From: Hyaloperonospora brassicae
Lineage: Eukaryota; Oomycota; Peronosporomycetes; Peronosporales; Peronosporaceae
NCBI GenBank assembly: GCA_947650285.1
Contig: CANTFL010000279.1
Span: forward strand, 82,105 to 146,104
Length of the DNA: 64,000 nt
Direction of reading: 5' to 3'
The notes beneath the pieces are model-generated. The model saw only the letters and a list, made by a program, of their open reading frames with translations, was not told the DNA's origin and did no database searches. Every line of letters begins with the position of its first letter. The stretch's first letter is position 1. Both the position numbers and the translations under genes were made by a program. Positions 38,101-53,300 of this stretch are shown here, one piece after another.

Positions 38101-41100
38101 CTTTTTTATAATCTACGAATGCCATTATTACTTCCTGTATGCTTAAAACATGATTATGAATGTTAGCTCATATATGATATGCTTGTTCTTGTCATGCAAA
38201 TGATATTTTGACCACTTGTATGGGTAAAAGAAATGTTGGCGGCACCTTTTGTACAGAGAGTGCTACCATAATTACATTGAATGCAATGAAAGTGCGGTCT
38301 CACTAATGGTTTCGGTGGTAAAGTTTCTGATAACTTATGAAAAAATTGGCAGCACGAGATAATTTTCGCATGTATATTAACCTTCTGTCGACTTTATTTT
38401 CTAAATAACATTTAGCATGTATCATAGAGGCTACCTACTTGCGAAAAATTGGTACCAGAGCATCATTGTTCAAAACAACTCGAGACACCTACAAGCAACA
38501 TATTGCCTTCTCTGTCGTATGCATGTGCGCGCTTCTACAAAATCACTTATACAAACAAACCGCCTATTACCGCCAAAAAATACTGATCGCGTCATTTTTG
38601 AGTGTCTCCGGACGCAACAAGATGACAAAAGGCGTTTCTGCCAGCTAATTTATTGATATTATGTCAGTTCTGAAAATTTTAGCGTTTCAGTCACTATAGC
38701 GCTTTTGACGATCTTAAATTTGCATATAATATAAAGCGTGGGACCGGCGATTTACACAATTTGTATGTATTATTTTGTCGAACTTGTTGCATCATGGCAG
38801 GTATTTAACATAAATATTGAAATCACAATGTCGTTGAAAACAGGACTGTCTAATACATCAGTTGGGTGTCGTCATGGCAAACGGGAATGGGTTATTGCTA
38901 GTTTTCAGTGTCAACCTATAATTTTAAGGTGTACTTCATTTTTCATCCATTCATTATAATGCAAAGCAGATCAATTCGGACGACCCGCGAGTTTAATCAC
39001 CTAGTATAACAATAGCGATTCGTACAAAGGTATATTATATTTATGATCATTAAGTGTCACTGCGCGTATATTTGGAAGAGCAAAGGAGGGATGGATAAAA
39101 GATACGCTTGTAGCTTAGGAGTAAGTTGCAATATAAAATAAACAATAAAAATTATTATGTTAATGGCTGGTATTAACCATTTCCATAACTTTAATTTAAT
39201 TATGTGCTACGTGCAAAATGATTATAGGAACCAGGTATGACATTGTGCGACCACCTAATTTCGAGCGTTATTTAGGTGATTTGTCGCTCTTATAACGCAC
39301 ATATCTTTTTACTCAAATTATTGGTGGAGAAAAGGAGGGTTACAATTCATAAAAAGTATTTGTTGGACTATGATGTTAACCAGACTGACCTTCGAAATCG
39401 AGGTGTGAAAACGTAGCTTATGGATGGGCTATTACAACTTTTTTTGCTACTGATCGAATTCCTAAGAAAAGCGACTCCCCGCGAATGTATGTGGCTATGG
39501 CCTTTGTTTTTTTACTTACCAGTAGTTTGGTAAGTTATTACTATTTTAGTGTGAGATGCGGCTTTATCGTTTTCATTACAGAACGTATTAACTTGTTGTT
39601 TCAACGATTAGATCCACCCTGATCTGCCTATTATGGCCTTTCTTAATAGCGACTTCCTGAATGCCGATTATTGATCCATGATACTCTTTATTCATCTACG
39701 ATGTCTCGGGATAATGTGTATAGCCATGAACGTGTAGCTGACATCTGTTCGAGCTTTGGTGACCCTTTAATACTAAATATGGTCAAACAGCGCAACTTCT
39801 ACCATCAATACCAACACGTTATTTACACTACGAAAAAGCCTATATCAAAGGGGCGTATACAAGCAAATTGGACTCTGTTAAAACTAAACATTTCAATTCA
39901 ATATACACATTATAAATATCGCGTCGGAATTATCTTTAATACGTCACACGTATAATATCATACTTCACCATTAAATCGTTCGTAGTCCACAGCAGGCTAC
40001 GTCTCATCAAATTGAGTCCGAAAATATATATCATAAGTTGAAGCTGTAATATCCGAAATTGTACGTCGCAAACATAATTGCCTCGATCGTGTGCAGAAAC
40101 ATTTTAATTTGTTTTCAATTACCTTTTGATTAATCATAGGATGCTTTTTCGATTAAATTGGTCTTTATCAGCATTAATACGGTATCGAACATATACGTAG
40201 ATCGATGCATAGCAGGGTAAGCTCATAATATTTAGATATTATTCCCTTCCTAAGTATGCATGTTTTCGATGCGACCATCCGCAGTATACCTACTTCCTTT
40301 GTCACTTGACAATATCCCGTTTACCTCTGGTATCAGGCTAATTGCTAACTGAAGCGATCTCAGATCCTAGCAAAAGATAATCATAAAATCAAAATATAAA
40401 TATAGTATTTAAGGCTTATCCGCAAAGTATTTTAACTTCCACTACTATGGTGGAAGTACATTCGAAGTGACTCAGAAAACGCCTGTATTCGTGGCCTTGG
40501 CAGAGGTTTGAAATTAGGGTAAAAAGTATGATTGAGATGTTTAAACTACCCCATACCGTGTCCATTTTCAATTTAGTATTTCGCCGCATTCTTTTAATGT
40601 GTATACAGTGCACTTTGACATGAAGTATTATAACAAATCCATATGGGCGATCGATTAGGGGTGACATCAAAATCCTAAACATAAGAAAAGCAGCGGCCAA
40701 AATTGATGCTGACGTATCAGCAGATGTAAAACTGCGTTTTAAACTTGAATATATGTTTTTGTATAAGTACTGGATGTACGTCAGCAGACGCTACTAAGAT
40801 GTTTATCAACAGGTAGGGTCTATTAATTTTGAACAATTTTTTTAATGACTGTGTAAAAATCTTAAGTTGACATTCATCTCGCGCAGCCCGCATTTTGATT
40901 TCTGTAATATAAGAAATCATACTTCAAATTTATAATACTCCGATATTGAGCCATTGATATTTTGTTTATATATATATCGAAATGTTGTGGACAACTAAAG
41001 CGTTTTGGATCTCATCATAGGGAGGAACCATTAAATATAATGTTTTTTTTCATCGTTATCTTAAGAGCGGCTGTAAAGCTCGTTTTTGTTCCGATTACTG

Positions 41101-44100
41101 TAACCGGTTTATCATCTTCAAATATGGCTGCCGTTATCACGTTACAAAGTACCTAGTTAAAATTTAGTACAAGACAGGGTATAGGTCGAAAGCCTTTGTA
41201 CTGCATATAGGGTGGAGGCCTCGTTTCTTTCGAACATAAATGCAAAACAAAGTGAACACAAAATGCATTTGATGTGGGTTTCCATATTTCAGACCTCGAC
41301 TAAGCAAGTATATATGTTTTTTATCATCACAAGGATAGCTTCTTTGTCTTGGTGTCCTATATGGTAGTAATTGATGAACACTTAAGTAGTAAACGAAGGT
41401 TCGACAATTATACTAATCAATCCTAACTCAGTCACTAAAATTTACATGGATGAAAGGTGGATAATATAGTCCAATTTATTGATGTCTTTGCTTCGTTTTG
41501 TAACTATAGATCATCTTTTGTCCATTTAAATACAACTTGTCATAATTCCTTGTATTAAAGCTACACGATCCACCAACAATTAACCATTTGGGGGCCAAAA
41601 AACTCAAAACTTCATATATATACGTGCTAATAGGTCAAGATTATAATATATTCTTTTCGTACAAAGCACAAAGTCGAACTGTTTCTAATGTACATATTTT
41701 CATAATACGTGGTCTTTCTGTGCCTTTTGAATTAATAATAATAATATGCAGTTACCCGTTCATCACCCGTTATACTCGATAACAAATAAGTAGTATTTTA
41801 AGCAAATGATGAATCTGACCTCTACCAACCAACGAGCGAGGTAGGGTCAACTAAATTCGATTATTCACAAAGCATTTTAGCTAGAACAGTTCCTTATTGG
41901 GGGATTTATAAAGAACGTAGATTGGTATTTTACTTAACATAAAAAATATTCAGGTCAATATCATGAATTGGGGTCATACTCCTAAACGATAGCGTTTTAC
42001 TTGTCGCATCCTTTTATCAAAGTAGTCGGATATGCAAGAAAATAATATGACTAAGACCGTAAGTTGATTTGTTATCTACGATATATCAAGATTGGGATAA
42101 TCCTTAGGACTCATAGCAACCCAAGTAAGCAATGATGAAGATGAAAAAATAGCTTAAACTTGAAGAGTGCTTTAACCATGATCTCTGATCGTGCTTTCAT
42201 ATTAAATAAGGTATGCACTCAGCGCGTTATATGGAGAGATAAGATTTATGGTAGAGATTCTATGAGCCGAAAGTCTAACATTTCGCGGTTTGTGTACTTG
42301 TCACACCATTTTATCAAGGGTTGAAGGGAAAAAGATTTGATAGCTGAGAGGTTTAATTTAGAAAAGCGATGTTGAAGGGGCTGTAGCCAAACAAAACCGA
42401 ATTGGGCGCCGGTTTGTCAACTTAAGCTTATCAAATTTCAGAAATTGTATAGATAAGCTACATACAAGGCAATCTGCAACTTACAAGTATGAATGAGATC
42501 GACAAGTAGAAATAGACACAGCTTGGCCGACAATTCGATATTTGAAGATCTTAAAAAGAATTTAATATGGTGAGTCAATTAAATACTGATGCTTTTGAAG
42601 ATCCTTGTCACATTAGCTTAAAAAATAATTTAATGAACAATTTAAAAGCTCAAGAAATTTAAGAAAGTCCATTTTATATGTGTAGTCGAAGCAATAAGAG
42701 CAGCTGACTTAGATACAACATTAATAATTATGCAAGGGAATTAATATCCGGCGGCCGAGTCAGCCTTTATAAATCGGCAAAAGCATGAAGTATCGCAGAC
42801 GCTTTGAACCGAATACAACTGTGTCGCGCGCCTAATTATGTCGGTTTTATTAGAGCGTAATGATTCAATTTAGTAATACGGAACGTCTAGCAGTGACGTA
42901 TGGTATGCTCAAAATTCTACATTCAACACATCATATAATTCAAAGTTTTCTGGTGTATATTAATCCATCTCGATAGTATTATTACAAATGTAGTCATCAC
43001 GTCCTGATGAAGGTTTATCAAGACATATTGGGGGTATATGAGAAGTAGGATATTCTACTAGGAAGGCTCAGCCGCAATTAAGAAAATTTCTGCTTACAAA
43101 ATCAAGAAAACGAAAACATATGTATGAAAAAGGTTTGTTATATAAGAATCTAAAAATGTATAATCTAATGTTAATTCTATATCCACATTTTATTAAAAAG
43201 TCGTGCAATCTAGATATCTGTCATATACATTTATGTACTAACTACTTTGGTCGTCGCTCTAAGTATAACGACGGATACGAGGAAGAAGACCAAAGTATAA
43301 GCATTTTTCTAAGGTATCAAGGCTATCGCTTTATGCTTATTTGGTATAATTTAAATTATGACAAAACATAACGTAAAACGCCTAGTATTGCAGAGCCCAA
43401 CAAACTGTGAAGTGATCGATCAGCGGATAAGGAAGGAATGGACGCTAATGAGTTGTTGATGCGAATTTGTGATAGCGTAGCTCATCGAAAAGGAATCTCC
43501 TAGGCTTCATATCCAGAACTCCCTGTATATATAGCGAAACGCAAAACAATTGCAAGTACCTCATCGAAGTATGCAACTTATTAACACTTCAGAGTGAAAC
43601 CGCCTCTGCAGATTAGGTATTCCCCGTCAATATATGGCAAAGCGACAAAGGAATGACAGTTGATAAACAAGTCGGTGATGCAGAGCCGAATACATCTTCC
43701 AGTGACAGTCGCGCCAAGACCATACAGGTAATCTGTCCTGCACGAGACACCTTCATCAAAAATTCAGGTAAGCCATTACATAACGGATTCAAAAAACACA
43801 CGAATAGGAGTCAATTGACGCTAGAAAATAAACATTATGATAACGATATATCATTATTCGGAGCCTATTTAATAAAATGGGTTATGATACAATCTTTACG
43901 ATTCGGAAACATAGAGATTTGCTTGGAAAACATGTTATACATTATGTTTTAGCATATTTATGCCCAGCGCTTGTTAATTTAGGTGGTCGATTAAAAAGGC
44001 TTAATGCTCATATAAAAATCGATATAAGTGTGCTATAGACCCACTTATAGTATAGTTGAATTTTGACTGCTCGATTATATAATGTGGCAATCAAAATTAA

Positions 44101-47100
44101 AAACAGTATGCTGATAGCTTCTCGGTCAACGCGTAGAGAGCGAGGTAGTTCTTCAACCGAATAGGTCGAATGTTATAACCTGCAATTCTGCTAGGTAGAC
44201 AAATACATTCAGATAAGATAAAGGGTATTACCAGACCCGACAAGTTGTTGTTCAAGGGTTGGATATATTTCGTCCTAAGATTGACATCGTAAACAACATC
44301 TGCTTCTACGTAGCAAAATTACAAAATCTGGAAACAAATAGAAAGAACCTCAGGAATTTATCGAATTGCCATGAATAAATATGAAAGAAATAATAATTTT
44401 TTAGGTGTCAATGCAGTTCTGCACTATCGAAAGTTCAAGTACATTGCGGATCTCTTATAAACGTGAACGACACCCAGAACAGATCGGTGATTGTTCTGCA
44501 CGCAGGACAAAGAGATCATAAATAGATCACCAATAAGCAGTATTAATCTCGATTTATAACAGCAAGCAAGCCATACAAGTCTATTTTTTGTAATCTATAC
44601 AAAAGAGACGTTTTTAGAGTACTTAATGCTATACTAAGATGTTCTAATGTATACCTTAAGTGTGTACACGACACATATAATTTTTTGAGACATTAACGGA
44701 AATTGGATTATTACTAACATTTGAGGATGATGTATGTATATAATCAAGACAATTAGAGCAATATCATAATTTGGGCAATAATGAGGAAGCGTGTGTATTT
44801 AAAAATTCAAAACAAAACATACACAAAAAAGATCAATTTGTGCGCACTGCCCAGAAAAGGACATTGTCTATTGCGCTAATGTTCCTGTTAAACATGGCGA
44901 TGACAAATGCGTCGAATTCAAATTGTCATATAAACGATTTGTGCTAAATAATACTTTGTTATGTTCATAGAAATGTTTATACACTTTTTTGGCTAACATA
45001 AATTAACGGGGATTTGTGTATGTAGCAGTGGTCATTCACAGCTCTATAATTTCATCTTGGCTCCTTCGAATCCGTGAAATGAGACTCACTTCATTATCCA
45101 CCGATGCCGATTATCAATTATTATAGCATTACCAAATATTGATGTCCCTTTGCATCTTGTGGTATGATATTGATGGTGCGTGGGCAAATTTAAACCACGT
45201 AGAAAGGGCCTAATATTTCTATCGACTTGTAAGCATAAGACATAAAACCGCTTAAAGAGCATTATATCGATGATGAAATAGAAAGTATATTGTATCGCAT
45301 AAGAAATAGCCTATGAACTGATCAGGGAGATATGAAAGAATTGTAGCGGCAAACACTGGCAGTTGTAACAAAGATGTTACGATGGTATTATCTAACAGTA
45401 TACGTGCACGTCTCTCGCGCAACGCCGAAGACCACGCATACTGATATCTCACTTAAAATCAATGTACGTCTTAACATGTGAATGTCAGCGTTCATTATCC
45501 TATTATCAAGAAGCTTTGGTTTAAAAATTTGAGGCGTCAGTTGTCGAACGAGATATTCCAATTATATGTTACTTGTCATGCACGACAACTAGCAATTGGC
45601 TTGTCCGTTTATTCAATCTGACTGAAATGTTACAATTCTCTTCATTTAATTAGGATCGTAGTAGCTACACGTCTTAGAGCATGAAGCAACTCAATGAAGC
45701 CAAAGATATGCTTATAGCATTAAGGGTCTAAATTACATATCATAAACCCCTTATCGCCGACAATGGCCGTTTTGGTTAAAAATAAAGCCATATTCCGAGC
45801 CACGATTTTTGTGCATATACCAATGCGGCGATTCGCCAGCTCAAAACACTATTTTAACGTAAAACAATTGACCGAAATGAGTATTGTCGTTGTGCACCAT
45901 TGCGACGGCGCTATAGTAGTTACGATGCGGGTATATGAATTAAGTTCCATATTTTTCAAACGATGACATCAAATTTATTATCATCAAACATGTGAGCGAC
46001 TGGGGTAAGCTAGAAACCTTATACATGCATTTTGCGATTAATGAATCATCCATACAGATTAAATATGGCAGTTTGAACGAGTCTGCCAGTGCAGTATGGA
46101 TTTACCTCTAATCAATACATTACATGCAATGAGTAGATGTTCTTAGTAGCCTCTTCCAGCCACACTGCTTGTGCTGGTGGTCTCCCCCTTTATTATACGC
46201 GTCCAATAGACCTGTACGGGTATTACGAGGAATGTCGACAGACATTGTAACCTTAAAAATCTATAGTACGTTAGTAAACCCTATTAGTAATGACTGTCGA
46301 GGATAAAAAATGAGTTGTCACACGGTAGAACCACCAAGTCTCGCTTTTTTATCATCGTGTCGAAACGTACACAGAATTTAAAGTGCATGTTTTCTGACTA
46401 TTTGCAATCTCTTAGATCGTGGACAATCATGTAGATATCCTTTCTTTCTGCAGCTTAAAGATGAAATCGGGACCAAGGACATCTTCGTGAAATTTATACA
46501 TCTCTTTAGCAGATAAAGCACCAACCCAAGCACATCACATCAGATAGTCCAGATACAAAGTCATACTTTACCCCGTACATATATATGAGGTTCACGTTGT
46601 ATATAGCCACGCGGATGCAGCCAACACAAATTCATCTACTAGTGGCTTTTGCTGTATTATTAAGCTACCGCAGCATCATTTAAATATCATATAGCCAAAT
46701 TAAGTTCAGCTAAGACATGATGTCATAAAAATCTTCACACCGCCAACCGGAGTAACCTATTCCTGGGCAGGTATAGTGCGACCTTAGCTGCCAATTCTCG
46801 AAGAAGTACAAACCGATTTTTTAATATTATCCAGGGGATACAGGTCAGAGTATTCTTCCATAAAAAATAAGCGGGGAGACGAAACATATCACTCAAAGCG
46901 CATTGATAACACAAGGGGTTTACAAGAGTAAAACCGGTATCGATTAAAACGAATTACAACCAGGTGGCAGCCTCGAAGTATTCCAGTGCTACTAACACTC
47001 TTCATGGTGCAAGAATGACATTATTAGCCAATAAATTTTCCTACGACCGAATATACAGAGCTGCCACCAACCAGTAGCTCTGTCCATTTGGCTTTTTTTC

Positions 47101-50100
47101 TAAAATCTCATGCTGGCAATTTAAGCTGCATAGATGATGTGTCGTCAAAAGTAAATCAATAAATTCTCTCTTCAAATTGAAAGGATAAGCTCTAAGTATT
47201 ATCTTTTTTGTCGAGATCTCGCTACAGCATCGATCGATGTTTCCTTCCTTTGCTGATGGTATGATTTTATATCAACCTTGTATAGAGATGCCCCACTATT
47301 AAGCACTCATTTCAATTAGATATATTCATTTTTTATAACAAGATTAATATATATTTGAATAGAATGAGGTCCGCCGTTTTCTCGTTAGGATAATTTTACG
47401 TTGCAACATGGAACAAATTAATAATACTATACTCTGCAAGTCCATTACATTCTTTTAAAAAGAACTGAATAACATACATATGGTTGCCGGACAAAAGGAA
47501 AGTGTTTGTAGAAAATGTAAGGGCATTTGCTAAAGTAGTGAATGATTTAATGATATAATAAACAGCAATTTATTGATATATACCAGAAGCCTCTTAAAAA
47601 ATGATTGAATCTACGGAGTAACGAATCTCGGGATACTTTACGTTGTAATTCTTTTGTACAACTGCATTTGTACACTATTTTTGGTCTAGGTGACGGTTCG
47701 TACATATCACAAGAACTTAATTTAAACGATCAAAATACGCTGACTAATGAAGAGACAGGAGCTTCTATAATTTATAAATTTCTCCAATATATTAAATTAA
47801 AGGAGACAAGAAATTTGTGCAGATGCGCTTTCACAATTTACATTTGATAATTCTCCTTTAAAATTTACTCCAGTTTAAAAGGTGTTATTTTGTACTCAAC
47901 TAAAAAAAGTAAGTAAATTGGGTTAACATTAGAATGGACATGATCGGATAAAGACTTTTGGCGTTAAATGACTAGACCAAACGCTTCGTCGGTGATAACA
48001 ATCCAAATATCCATTTACTACCCAAATTAGATGCCCCTTAGTGTTATAAAATCCATGTAAATTTTTGATCCAACTAAATAGATGATTGCCAGGAACCATT
48101 ACAACCTCGTCAATCCTGAAATCACTAAGACCACAAACCAATGCGTTGATAAAAATTTTTAATAGTAGATGCTTAATCAAATACCACAACATACCTTGAA
48201 GTAACCATTGAAAACGCGTTATCATATGTGAGGACAAACAGCAGCATAAAATATGTTTCCTCGTACAACGACCATATTAATTTCATTTGATGTGTTTCAT
48301 GCAAACCTCATCGTTACGAACGCACATGTATCACTTGACATAATACCTTAAGTAAAGACCCCTTACCAATTGCGGGCGAGATACTGTACGGTTTCAGAGT
48401 TACACTAATATCACGAATAGCGCAGGTGCATACGCGCTCCGTCAATTTGTCGAAGTGATTGGATAATACTAACCCATCCGAACGGTTTTTGGCCTACCAA
48501 GACTGTAAGAGGACTGGAAGCTCGTTATGATACTTGTATGCTTCATCTGTAAGACGTTAATATTTTACATTTCTATACTGCTAATACATCATTTCATAGG
48601 AGTTGATAAATCATTTAAAGAAAAAGGTCACTGATCACAACATAGAGACAATCACACTATATCTGGTGGCATCTTATAAAAACAATGCTAATACTTTAAA
48701 AGTAATGTTAAAACGATGTAAAGAGTCACGTTGGAATCTCAGCATTCAGCAATTCTTTTTTTATCTAGATGGATTTCTACTTCTTTACATTCAATAGAAA
48801 TCGAAGACGCGTGAAATTTGACTTGTACCAAATAATAGGGAATAATATCACAAGTTGTCGATGTAAATTAGATAAAAGCCGACTACATAATATAACATAA
48901 ATTTTTATAGGTTCTATTTTTTCGCTTACACCTTTTTACTATGAAATTTTTTACGACGCACCGTACTGCAATATCTAAGTCACACATTAAAAATTCCAAT
49001 TGGGCTTGTTTAAAACTTGTACATTTCGGCTATCTGAAATATGCAACAAAAAAAGTTTTACGACGTGTCTAAGGCGATAGCTCCCTCACGTATAAAACCC
49101 GTAATTCTTTAGGAGAAGATTTCAGGACGCGGCGCTTACAAAAAAAATTTATATGTACAATATATTTTTCGATGACGGATATACTACCAACAGCAAGTAG
49201 TATTAGGTGAATAAGATATAGATATTTAGAGCTGCCGTTAAGCTTATTACATTCATATAATTATGCAAAGCCTTTTAAAGGCCCAATAATCGTCATATTA
49301 CAAAGTAAACTGAAAAACTCTTTGTTTAATTTATGTGTCAAGCGTTACTACATCTGTTGTGATGGGACGGCTCAATTTAGGAAAAAGTTCCTTCCCTCTC
49401 GCTTGATAATTTGCTTTGTATGCTGTGTTGCTCATGATATAATCACAACGATTTATTTATAAAGTTTGATCAAAAATTCGTAAAATTTTACACATTTTCA
49501 TGAAGCACCTCCGTCCGATATGTCAGTACGGTGCCTTACCAAAACAAAAGGAAATGTTTTGTAATGATATAATATAATAAAGTATATTTGATATAACGAA
49601 ATCAATTCGCGATGAGATCGGAAAATCGAAAATCAGAAAAATTCACGCATAAAATCATTTAAAAGAGGAAAAAAAGAAATTAATCCTATCAAAATCGCAA
49701 TAAATTATTTACTAATTAGGGAAATACAACTTTCGCTAGGACCACACCCCACTTTTGATACGAACACGACCGCCTGCCTAAAATGATAAAAGGACTTCAC
49801 ATATTATAGTGGAAAATAATGTACGTGTACAGTACAACGCATTTGTGTGTAAAGGCATCCAACCGAATTGCAGAAAGTATTTGGACTAGGGCTCTGGAGA
49901 TTAAGGAGGGAATTCCATTTAATGCAAAAGAAAAAGGATTTGTCTTAAATACCGGTCATGGCCGTGCAATTGCGTCTATGGCCATTATACTCATACAATT
50001 CAAAAGAAAAACCGGATAATAACACACTCTAGCTACTTCCAAAATGGCGTACAAAAGCCCAAGAGAGGGACAGCCGTCGCTTAACATCTCCAAACCCCAC

Positions 50101-50140
50101 CACCCGCTCTCATTCGTATTATCTTTTTTTCCGAAACGAA
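29196..50140. other. 21 kb of AT-rich DNA with no recognisable gene
   Basis: All reading frames are short (about 100 codons or fewer) and none gives a motif I recognise. The longest are a 99-residue frame at 31854-32153 and a 102-residue frame at 47929-48237, both on the minus strand. No tRNA or rRNA pattern, microsatellite of note or long repeat was seen. GATC is not enriched: 4 sites in 31001-32020, against 22 in 5521-6540. Confidence 0.55.
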
Positions 50141-50305
50141 ATGGAACTAATCTTGAACGAGTTTGTGGCTACCCAAGGGTATGTCATCGTCTTCGCCAGA
50201 TCAAAGAAAAAAAGGCGGGGTCTGCAACAGGTCTACTTCAAGTGCGGTCGTGGCGGTACCTGCAGTTACATAGCCACAGCGACGGACTCCAGCATGTTGA
50301 TGTAA
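50141..50305 (+). pseudogene. FAR1-like DNA-binding domain remnant, probably from a Mutator-like transposase
   Basis: A 54-codon frame reads MELILNEFVATQGYVIVFAR, then SKKKRRGLQQVYFKCGRGG. The pattern G-Y-x-V then R-S-K-K, then V-Y-F-K-C-x-R-G-G is typical of the FAR1/WRKY-GCM1-type zinc domain at the N terminus of Mutator-like transposases and FAR1-related proteins. The later Cys/His residues are missing because a stop follows. A higher-GC stretch continues to about 50660 and may hold more of the same relic. No transposase core was found nearby. Confidence 0.45.
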
Positions 50306-53300
50306 TTCCTCGTTCGTAATTGTTTTCTACGTCTTCTTACACGTAATAATCTGATCGGGGAGACACTTTCAACAGTATCTACCGATACGGACCTCGTCAC
50401 AGACGGTAGCCTCAAGGTCCACATATACTGCACTCGGTACGTGTTTGTTCGTGCCTGTCTCGTCCAAAAATGTCGCAAACGAAACGTTTACACTGCCGAT
50501 TGTCAGGTCACTCTGCACCATAACATTGAATGGGATATCGTGTTTGAGAGACAGGAGAGATCCCAGCAGGTATTGCCCGTTTGGATACCGCCCTGGCCAA
50601 TACGGATTGATATGATCTCGCGCAGGGGAATGTCTCCCGTATAAGATAGGTAGAAGTTATAAGTGACAACGTGATTTTCATATAATATTGCAATATTAAC
50701 TGCGAAGACCTTTTTATTAATTTAGGCGGGCGGGTGTACCCCTGTTCGTGGATAAAAATGCCCTAGATACTTAGAAAAAAATATCATCGGTTATCAAAAA
50801 TATAAAAAGTATTCTAGAGAATCACAAAAATTAAAAAAAGGCCCACGTCCTAGTATAATCAAGATAATGTTATGATGTAGACGCGCTTCAATCAACTTAA
50901 TCGCAACACATCGATACAACTTCTGATTTTGGTTATGATGGTTCTCTACGCAACTCGTATCAGCACGATGCAACATATTTTAACCTCTCATACTAGGTGC
51001 TGGCAATTCAAAGTGCAAGTTGCATATATTTCATCAATTTATGATATTGTTTCATTAATCTTAAACGCAGCCTGGTTGGAGCAGCACCACACTCGCCTGT
51101 TTCTAGCTGTACACATACACGCACACGTACACTATCTGTCACTGAGCATTAGCACGCACGTGTTGCGAACGTTTGTGCACTCGACCCCATCCAATGCAAC
51201 GATTTATCTCTCAGCAGAAACAGCATTAGCATCGTCAACAGAGCAACAAACAGCAACCGCATCACCTAAAACAAATCAGCAACACAAGCAGCAGTACAAG
51301 CATTAACAATAGATACTAAAACAACAACAGCAACCTCAGCACCTACAACAACAACAGCGGTAGCAGAAACAGCAGTAGCAGTATTATCGGAGGAAGAACA
51401 ACATGAATCGCGGCACCTACAGCAACAATAGCTGTAACAACATCAGCAGGAACATCAACAATGACAACTGAAACAACAATAAAATAATCAATGACATTAA
51501 TATTAACACCATTAGCACCAAATGACCGTTTTTACGGTCGTGATTGATCATACGAAGACGTATTTACGTACCAACATCTCGCGTCTGCTCCCTTAAACTT
51601 GTGGCTGCGAGCGCAGCACGTCCGCGGTAGAACCCTCTCCACTGCTTCCCGAACAGGGAAATGGTTGGTTACAGACGTAACTAGGAAAAAGCGAAGAATT
51701 AAGGACGTGTGATTAAATGTGTACCACATTAATTTGATGTTACTAAGACGTGAGGTATATTATCTTTTTGGTTATAAACTTGGTCAATACTAATTACCAA
51801 ATATTTAAGGCAATTTTTTGATGTACTTGATTGAATGGGCATTCTTTATTCTCCCCATAAAATATTGCTTATATCGTATACTACGAATGACAGCCGCTCG
51901 TTTCGAAGCATGTATGTAAAAATAGGAATAGATATTCTTAAATTTCTGCTTCACGACATCTCAGTTAAAGACATCTGAACCTATTGTTTTTTTTGTGCTC
52001 ATTTTTCATACTTTTACCTACAATATGACGCAAACAAATCTAGCAATGTTAGCTACCACGTTGTAAGAACCGTACTACGTCCTGTGTACGAAATGTTATT
52101 TTAAATATTAAACTCTTCTGGGGTAGACAATATACGTTTATCAACGCCGACGCATATCATGATAAGCAAGAAATACGAAAAGCGTTCTTCCGGCGCTGAT
52201 ATTAGCTCCTTACGGAAAATTTGATCACGACTTTTATCCAAATCAAAATGTTCCGGGTCCTGCTATGCACAAAGATGATATGGTGTGATTGGACGATTGG
52301 TAAATTCGAGAATAGCGCAGCTAGTGAAGATTAGCATTAGCATCTATAATTTCGCGCGTCTAAAAAGGGATGCAACAAAAATCATCTATAAAGAAAGGAG
52401 GTTAGGGCATGGCCAGGATTTCCTACGCAATTTGGTCATTATCTAGTATGTATGGGTCTCAAGACTCTCTGTATTTTCATTTATATTATTTAACTCTTTA
52501 GATCTACCAATACTTGTTAGTTTACCCAAAATTTACTGCGCCACAATAGTGTATATTTCGCGTAAGATATGTTCGATATTGGGTGACGCCATTGCGGACC
52601 AAACAGTGTTTTAACATTTGTTGAGTGATTCATAATACTGTTTATTTAACCCGAAACACAATACCTGTATTCAGTGTTTAAAGGGCAAGTTGCACTTGGG
52701 TCGACTCCGGAAATTCTACCTACGCTAAGCCATACATGGAATATCATTTAGGGCTCTATGTATTGTATAAGGCACCAAGATACATAGTTTGGGCAGATGT
52801 CACTTTTATTTCAAAAAAGCCACAGACGAGGCCACTAGTGGGGGCCGAAACGCGTCAGATGCGTATTTTATTACAGTTTATTTCTTTACCTTAAGTTCAT
52901 TTCTACCAATCAAGACTTCGATGTCAATACCACAAAATATGACAAGATCTATCCTATACAATATTAATATGGATAGTGATGCCGATTGCCATTCTTCCTA
53001 ACGAACGATGGATCACGCATTTAAAATAAATTTATCATGAAGAAATAGATGCAATATGTTTCGGACATATAACTTCTTATTTATTTCACAATAAGCATTG
53101 ACATCGCAAGCCTTTGACCATTACAAACGGCCTAATACATGCTGGTTTAAGTTTCGTTAAGGTAGCTTTATGTTGGTCTATGCAGTCGGTAATATTACTC
53201 ATGTAGTTCTTTTGCTCTTTGTTGAAGCACAAATTGAAGAAAAATACTATTATTGCCTCATTAGAGAATAATGAAGTAATTTCGTTTTAATATTGTTTGT

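Noticed and set aside
47929..48237. 102-residue minus-strand frame as a gene
   Set aside because: It has no motif, start context or neighbour to support it, and frames of this length occur by chance in 31 kb of sequence.
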